Part shown: positions 14,301-23,300 of the stretch, piece after piece | Numbering within the stretch: position 1 is the first letter of the stretch | Layout: the number at the start of each line of letters is the position of its first letter | Assembly (NCBI RefSeq): GCF_020882245.1 | Contig: NC_083599.1 | Location: forward strand, 24,748,865-24,812,864 | Source: Rhopalosiphum padi | Lineage: Eukaryota > Arthropoda > Insecta > Hemiptera > Aphididae | DNA: 64,000 bases | Direction: 5' to 3' | Notes under the pieces: generated by a model | Seen by the model: only the letters and a program-made list of their open reading frames with translations | Told to the model about the DNA's origin: nothing | The model's database searches: none | Position numbers and translations under genes: made by a program

Positions 14301-17300
14301 ACCACCTGCATAATACTATCTAATCGAAGTTGGTATTATAACTCATATCATAAAATTGCGTTGAAAAAAAAATAAAAAGAGTATAGATATCTATAAGTGT
14401 TGATATATATGTTTTATTATATCCGTCGATTATATGGTCGTTTACTGCTAGCTAGAAATCAGATGTATCTATGATGGGAATTATAAAATGTGGTAACTTT
14501 AGAGATAAATGTTCAATGTTCAAGACGTTAAAGTACTTCTGTAAAAATATCTATTGAAATGTTATTTTTATATAATAGCTTTAACAAATATAGGCACATA
14601 TATTTGGCTCTTTAATATTAGTTATATCACCTACTTATTATAATAATATTTTTTAGTTATTTTTACGATTATTTGTTTAATATTAAAAAAAAAATAATAA
14701 ACATTTTACCTGTAAGAAACGCACTACTTCAATGTAAACATGTGATACGGGGATTGTATTATGAAATATAACGAAAAAACTGATTGATTGTAAAAGAAAC
14801 GTGTACGCATTGACATCTATTAATATAAAACAATAAACAACTATGTGAGTATAAAGTTTGAATTTATTTACTTATTTAAATTTTACGTTGTTACCTGATA
14901 ATTTCAGATAGGTACTTACTACTTACCTACTTCCTAATTTATTTATAATTATAATTATTAAATATGTACCAACAGGCAACAATAATACATATTATATATT
15001 TATAAATAATTAATAGTATAATTGTAAGTTATATTGTTCAATTAACGGGTGCTTAACAAATGTGAGGGTATAAATTGTATAGACTCTGGCTGACTGGCCA
15101 TAGATATATGGCCAGTCGGCAGTCGATTTATATTTATATAAATATAAATAAATTTATCATAAAAAATGAACAACTAAATAGATAAGTTATTATTAGGGCT
15201 CAGATTTATATGTATTTATGAAACTAAAATATGTATATAAATATGTGCTAAAAAAATCAAAAAATGTATTTTACTAATATGATTTATTTATTAATATTTA
15301 ATTATATAATATATTCATGTGAGTTTCTAATGATACAAATTATATTTTAAATAGTAAAATTATTAAAAAAAAGGTATAACAAATTATAAAATATAAATAA
15401 AAAAAGCAAAAAAAAAAAAATAGGTAAACATTTTAATTATCTTGATTACAATTTATGATAACAGCCATTTTTAAATTTTCAAATTCAAAAGATCTACGAT
15501 TTGATCGTAAAATTGCCTTATACCGACTAAATGATCTTTCGACTTCCACTGATGTTATTGGACAGTATTGCATTTTTACTATGAAGAAGTAAGTTATATC
15601 AACCGTAGATTAAGTTCAATAATTGGTATTATTTTGTTACTATTTTGTACTTTTGGAAACATGTGAAATTGTCTGTATTGAAAAATACAATCGTACATAA
15701 TTAATAATTATTAAAAAATCGTAAATGAACAAATTATCGAAATATATATAAAAAAAAATGGAATTATGTAAAAATATGTAAAATAAAATATGGTCAATTT
15801 CATTGGAAATCCCTTGAAACGAATTTATCACTATTAATTTATCAAGCCACTGTAAAAATATGTATTTACATATAAATCCGAGTCCTAGTTATTATTACAA
15901 TTTGTTTAACTTTTGAAAAATATTTTTCAAATAAAAATAACTATTTAAATAGGTACTTATATTATATTACCTCTTTGTTCAAGGTACCAATGTTTATTAG
16001 TATGGTTTTTAGTCCACCACAATGAGCATAAAGCACACATAATACTCAGTAAAAAAATCAATAGAAAAACTGTTTTTAGTAACGAGTTTTGAATTGTTTC
16101 CATTGCAGCTGATTCTTTTAAAGAGTGCAAAGATTTATTAAGCATAATTTTAGTTTCATGACCGCTGTATATCACAACTCCATAGATCCATTTTGAATTT
16201 CGCAGAACTGATCCTCTTAGTAAAAATTGTTTATTACCTAAAGGTATAGGACTATAAAAGTAGGTGTATTCAATTTTAATGCATAACATGTGGTTTCGTA
16301 AAAATTATAAATATGTCTCACTTTTTATTCATAATTGTCAGTCTTCCTAAAAAATTATAAAGTAACTTATTTGGCAATTCACATTCAATTATTCCATTTA
16401 AACCAATCAAATCTTTTAATTCTTTACAATGAGATGTTTCTTTAACACATTGTCTGATTTTTAAATTTTCTTCACCATCTAAATGCGTAGTTTCTATGTG
16501 ACAAGTTCCATACAGTTCGCTAAAAATTATCTAGTTATAGAAAATAAATAAATTACTGAAATTGTTTAAATACCTGGAGGAAAGTAGTACTAGGTCTGCT
16601 GGAAAGATATTATTATTTTTAACTTTAATAATATCTCCTATACCGATTTCACTCCATCTTTCTTGAACTAAAATACCATTTCTTAACACTTCCACATATT
16701 TATGATTAACTTTATAATCTTTAATATGATCAATCTATTAAACATATACACAATTATTAAGATAGTATTTGTACCAACCGTGATTTTATATATTTTATAG
16801 ATCAGATTTCATTTAATTAGTTATTTACTTGTTATTCATCGTTGAATCTAAAATCCACACATGCATTTTAGATAAAAATACAGGACAAAACCGCACACTT
16901 TTTTAAGGTCGTTGTATCCAAAAACTGCACACTTACACAAATATAATACATTATAAAATATATTACTATCAGTCAAGTACCTAGGTAGTAGGTACTCATC
17001 ATAATAATTACAAAATAATTCAATATTTGTTTACATGTTACAGTAAATATTTTGTTTTATTTGTAACAAATAGCCATTTTAGATGGTTAGAATAATGCTA
17101 TTCAAAATAAAGTTTAGCATCTTTTCGAAATTTGTTGGAAAATTTTTAACTTTCTTAATTACCTATTATATGTCTATATCTGATCTGTGCGGTTTTATTT
17201 TACTACGCCAAAACCAATAAAGTGTGCGGATTTTATCTATCAATCTTTTTAGAGTCAAAATCATTAATTTTCTGTTTTGAATAGGTACACACTTTTTATC

Positions 17301-20300
17301 ATATAATACTTTCTTTAAGAGGACGTTATACGACTTATACCCGCATGTGTTGTCTCTGTCTTACTAATGTAAATCATACCAAATTTTCGTTCAGTAGAAC
17401 ACATTTTGTGATGTTAGCTTTAATATTATAGAGTCAATTTACCTATTATCAAACTTAAAGGTAATAATATTATCTAAGGGCCTGAGGAATCTCATAGGCT
17501 ATTATTGGTATTTTAATTTTCAAGCGAGTTACGAGCATTTTAAAGTTTTAATATTTTACATAACCATAACTCGCTTAAGAATTAAGATATCAATAAAAAC
17601 CTATGAGATGCACTAGATAATATTCTTACCTTTAAATTTGATGATAGGTAAATTTACTCTAATATTAAAGCTAACATCACAAAATGTGTTCTGCTGAACG
17701 AAAATTTGCTATGATTTACATTAGTAAGACAGAGACAACACATGCGGGTATAACATCCTCTTAAAAACTTTAATTTAAAACAACAATTTATAGCAAATTT
17801 AAGAAAATATAAGTAGACAAGTCCCTAATAGTAAAATAATACAAAACAAGCATTTGAGTCACTAAAGATTTTAGAACACAAATATGCAGATAAGATTGAT
17901 AAATAAAATATAATCGAAAATAAAAATACTGAGGTTCTTACATTGATATTAGGTATCAGTCTACCTGTAAGAATAAATTTTAAGAAATGCTTTTTCAGGA
18001 ACTTTTTTTTTTAACGTTTTTGGCTTACTAACAAAATTGTTACCTATATATAAATTAAAAAAAGAAAATACTTGACAAATACAAACTAGAATATTTCAAA
18101 TGTCAATAATGAACTTAAAAAAAACAAATTATCCTGAAACTTATGTCCAAAAAATGCTAATATAAAATAAATTTACTGAACATTTTTCACAAAAGCACAC
18201 TACACAGTACACATTCACTCCATTTAGAATTTTAAATGGAAAATTGGCTTGTTTTAAAGAAGGTGCTGGTCATAATTTTTTTTTTTTAACAAATTAGTGA
18301 TTACTAATATGTACTAGGTAGTAGCCTATACTTTATATAATACCTATATTATACTGTTTCTTAATTCTGTGATACATTGTAATGCTGTTATAATTAATAG
18401 AGTTAATATTTAATATTAAGTAGAAAATGTTTGCAACTTATAAATAATGCAACTTAAAAATATATTTGATAGGTACCTAAGAAGTAAGATGTAACAAATA
18501 TCAAGAATTTGTGCACTAAGCCACCAAATAATAAAAATTAAAATTCATATACCTAATGAAGAGTGTGCTACAATTTGTATATAAAATAAATAGTATAAGT
18601 ATAATTACTAGGTCTTTAATAATTGATTTTATAGCCGAAAATCCAAACTTAATTGTCAAAGGTAATATAGTTGTAAATCGGCCCACTGGAGATGCATCAG
18701 GTATTTGCTAAAAAATATACATATATAATATATAAATAGGTAGGTAATAACTAATAATATAGGTACCTATGTTTAAATTAATATTAACCGTCAGTTTTTT
18801 TTCAAAACTTTAAAAAATTAAAAATATCTAGTATCTATATTTTTATATAACTAGTATGATACATTTATACATATTATTAAATATTTCCATTGATTATTCT
18901 TTAATATAAATATACACCAATATAGTATATAGAATACAGGCTATCAATTATGTAAAATTAGTGCTATAGGTATTATAATTTATAGTAGTAGCTGGTAGGT
19001 ATTACTGTTGATTTTATGCTAAGGGTTAGACTATTATAAAAATATAACATTATTACAGTAATTATAGGTATTACAGTAGTGTGGAAATAGAAGGAGAACA
19101 TGTTATTAGAAAAAACTTAAATTATTCTAGTCTCTAGACTAGAAAAGTACAGAACGAATTAAAATAGAAGAAACTTTAACTGAAGAAATTTCTCTAGTTT
19201 AAAATCGTAATTATGAAGATTCCAACTGCTTAGCCAGATAATGATAAAAAATACCGAGTTTAGAGGAATCATTAAACCAATTAAAATATTTAATTTTCAA
19301 AAAAATTAACATATTTTTTTGTAAACTTTAAAGAAGTGTAATAACGCATATTAATATATTCTTAGATATACCATTATGTTGATGGAAAGTTTAAGAGTTA
19401 TTGTCAGATACCTATATAATTGTAATTCAATGAAATATTAATAAAGTATAATATCTACTATATTACATTAGTGTAGTTAATTTATTATAGGCATTAATAC
19501 ATTATACAACGTTACAATAGTACAGTACTATTAAGTTATTCTTAAATAGTTGTAAATTATCTATTACATACTAACCTGTAGTATAGATATAAATAAAAAA
19601 TACTGGTTGCTGAACTTTATTAATTGTTCAATGAAAAAAAGTGGAAAAAATGATAAAATTCCGTATCGAGCAGTCACGACTCGATTTGATTTTTTCTTAA
19701 ATTGTTCTTTGTCATTGAATCGTATGACTCTGAAACACTTTTGTCTATTTTCTTGATCTCCGTGACAATCTAAAAAACAAACATAACAAAAGGATAAGGA
19801 GCGCAATTGGTATACTGACCTTAAACAAAAATTGTATGTTAGGCGCAATTGGTCCATGCCCAAATAGGGACCTACAAAGAAAAGGAACATAATCTTATAT
19901 ATTGCCTAATTGATAAAACAACTTTTACGAATTAAAAACTATATTATTAATTTTTTTTATATCCTATAATATAGGATGATAGGACCTATATAATCGAATT
20001 ATCAAACTTCGACTTTAGTAATTTGAATATAATATATTATTAAGACCTGAGATTATAATTGATAGAATGATAAATATTACAAGTTACAAGATATTATAAG
20101 TTATAACTAGGCCATTATTATAATTTTATAAACGATTCAGATTATTAATAAACTATAATAATTTTCTATTAAAAGCTAATAATAATGTACATTTGTGAAA
20201 ATTAATATATTATAAAATTTAGATTATTTATATCATAGTTTATTGTTCACCAGAAGAATATTATAATAAAAAATCCTTCAATAAGGAGTACATACCTATT

Positions 20301-23300
20301 TTAAAAATGTGCTTAGTGGTTATAATACATAGAGCGTAAAATATTTTTTACCTCAAAATCACGGTTAGTTATGGCATTGGTCAGTACTCAGTGGTTATAG
20401 GCAAGATGTTAATAAAGCCCCAACTAACTATTACATATCGCTACTGTCACTGCAATACCACGTAAATAACATTTCACAAATTGTTCAGGAGAGACATAAA
20501 ACTAATTAATTTGTGTGCAAGAAATAATTTTACAATTTTTTTTTCTTATATTGATATTAGGAGCTTAGTATAGTTTAAAAACAATGAAAATTATATTTTG
20601 TAATATCATTTAATTTAATTAATAGTACTTACGTGGTTTTTCAGCAATATAATGAAGATACGAGGTATTGAAGGATTTAGATACGTGTTGTTTAAATACA
20701 AATGTTGTAGATACGTGTAATTTATATTTATTTAATTTTATATAATACCTTATTTAATAATATTATTATAATATTAATTAATACGTCTTTAAAATATATC
20801 AAAACTGTATTAAAGCAAGCACGTACTCAGGATCAATTTTTTTTTTGGAAGGGGGGTGAACCCCTAAAATCCCCCTGGATACCGGCTTGTATTATAGTAT
20901 CAAATAATAACCAGCTATAAATACATTTTAAATTTTGAAATAAATGAACCTGTTTTATTTTACAAATCAATAAAAAACATAAACAATAAAATATATTAAT
21001 TAAAATCAAAAACTTGAACTAGGTGTGTAGTATAAATAATAATAATATAAAATATACAACAGTTAACTAAAATAAAAATATCTTGTTAAAACATAATAAT
21101 TATAAAAAAAAAAAACATAATATCTGATTTATCAAATTCCAAATTTAGATTGTTTTGTAAATTATTTTTCTTTATATTCTTTGTTGATTGAGGTAATCCA
21201 TTAATTGAAGAGTTTATCCAATTCCTCACCATCCATTCATTCAAACAGAGCGTATTCAAAAACATTTTTTTACAGACTGGTAATGATATGTCTTCTTTTT
21301 TTAAGTGATAAGTGTAGGAATAATCTCTTCGACTTTTTTCATTTTCGGTCATTATACGTTTTGTTTCTGTCTTGGTAATCATATTTACACAAAAAGTTTT
21401 CTTTTCTGCCCAGGATGTACAATTATTCCAAAAATGGTTAAACAGCTCACTCCTCTCAGATTTAGAAAAATTGTCGCAGTATCTGTTTTTTGATTTATTG
21501 CAAAATGTTGAAGCACATGTTGGTTTCATTTTCCTTTCATCCTTATTTACATCTTGAGATACTTTCTTGCCTTGCCTCTGAAACCCTATGTATGCCTTTC
21601 CTAGCAATCTATTTTGTTGCATAACTTCCCTATTCCAATTTTTTTTTTGTGATATTATACCTCTTTTACGCACTCTTTTGTCAGTGATTGAATCTGAAGT
21701 TTCAATTTCAATTTCTTTTGAATAGTCATGATCATAATTAATAAATTCATCATTATCAGTTTCAAAATTAGTTATACAGTCAGTCTTGTCATAAATACTG
21801 TCATCAACTTGATTTTCAGTGGTTGGTGAAGTATTATTAGGAACATTTAAATTATTTTCATTATAAATATTATCTGGTTCATTTATAGAAGTTACAACAT
21901 TCTCATAAATGAATTCAATATCCTTTAAGGAATCTTTTGTTAAAACTTCATAATATTTTGTTTTTGAAATAGATGAATTGGCTATTAAATTAGTTTCATA
22001 TTTTGGTTTCCTATTAGAGAAATTGGTAATATTTGTCTTACTTTTTTTTTTATAATATGTAATGTTGTTCATAGCGTCATCTTTATTATTAGCTTCATTA
22101 GCAAGATCCAATAGGTGTTTAATTCTTCTTTTTGATGTCATGATGTATAATGCTAAAAAAACATAAATAATAATAATCATACAGTGTACCTAATTATTAT
22201 AACTATCATCATAAAACTGTAATTTTATTTGAGTAGATAATAATATAATTGAAACTAACTACTTTCATACAATGTTTTATTGAAATAAATTAACTATAAC
22301 TTAATATTTATAATTACCTGTATAGTAAGACGTTCAATATTATAAGGTCTGAACCGTCTTAGACTAGCAGTCTAGCTCCACCAGCGTTTATGTTGAATAA
22401 TATTATAATATTGTTCATTATGGTAGATACGTGTTATCAAAATCAAAATGTAATACGTGGTATCACAAAACCTTTAATTTGAGCGGGAAAAAACAATATA
22501 ATGGACTCGTGGTACATAATAAAAGTGATAGAGAAAATTATAATCTATACAGTGATACCAATATGTCATTTTCAAAAAAAATGTTATTTACGTGGTATTG
22601 CAGTGACAGTATCGATATAGTCTATTATTTGTATCCCGCTAGAACATTTATATCAATACAATAATATATATTTATACTGTATTCATTCTATCATTTCTAT
22701 CACATTTTACATAAGGAATTTACAAGCACATAATAAGTTTAAATAAGACAATTTTATAACATAATTATTTTTTAATCAATCTACTCAACAATTTAATATA
22801 TACGACCTGACCATTTTATTTTAAAAGAATTCGAAAATGATATAAGTATTAAAAGGTTATAAATGAAAGTTATAAAGTTTATAAAAAATAAAGTTGTTTT
22901 TTTTAGATTTTACAATATCAATAACTGACTTATTTATAATAAGTTTTTATAGTTAATCAAATTTAAAATTGTTTAAGTATATTTCTATAATTCAACTATT
23001 TTTCTATTTATTAAGCCTAATAATGATGTACTCAAATACGAAAAAATAATATTAATTTACATAAATGAAAATACTTAAGCATATTATAATACATATCTGA
23101 ATATCTCCATAAAACACAAATAGGATATCCTGACATATATATTAGTATATTACAATAGGACTTTATCCATATTTAATTATAAATGATGCGTATACATAGT
23201 CGCATAGATAATTATATTACATATTTATATAAACAATAGATAGGTAAATGTGCATTGCACAAGCACATGTCAGACGCAGACTCAATTAATCATATGTACA

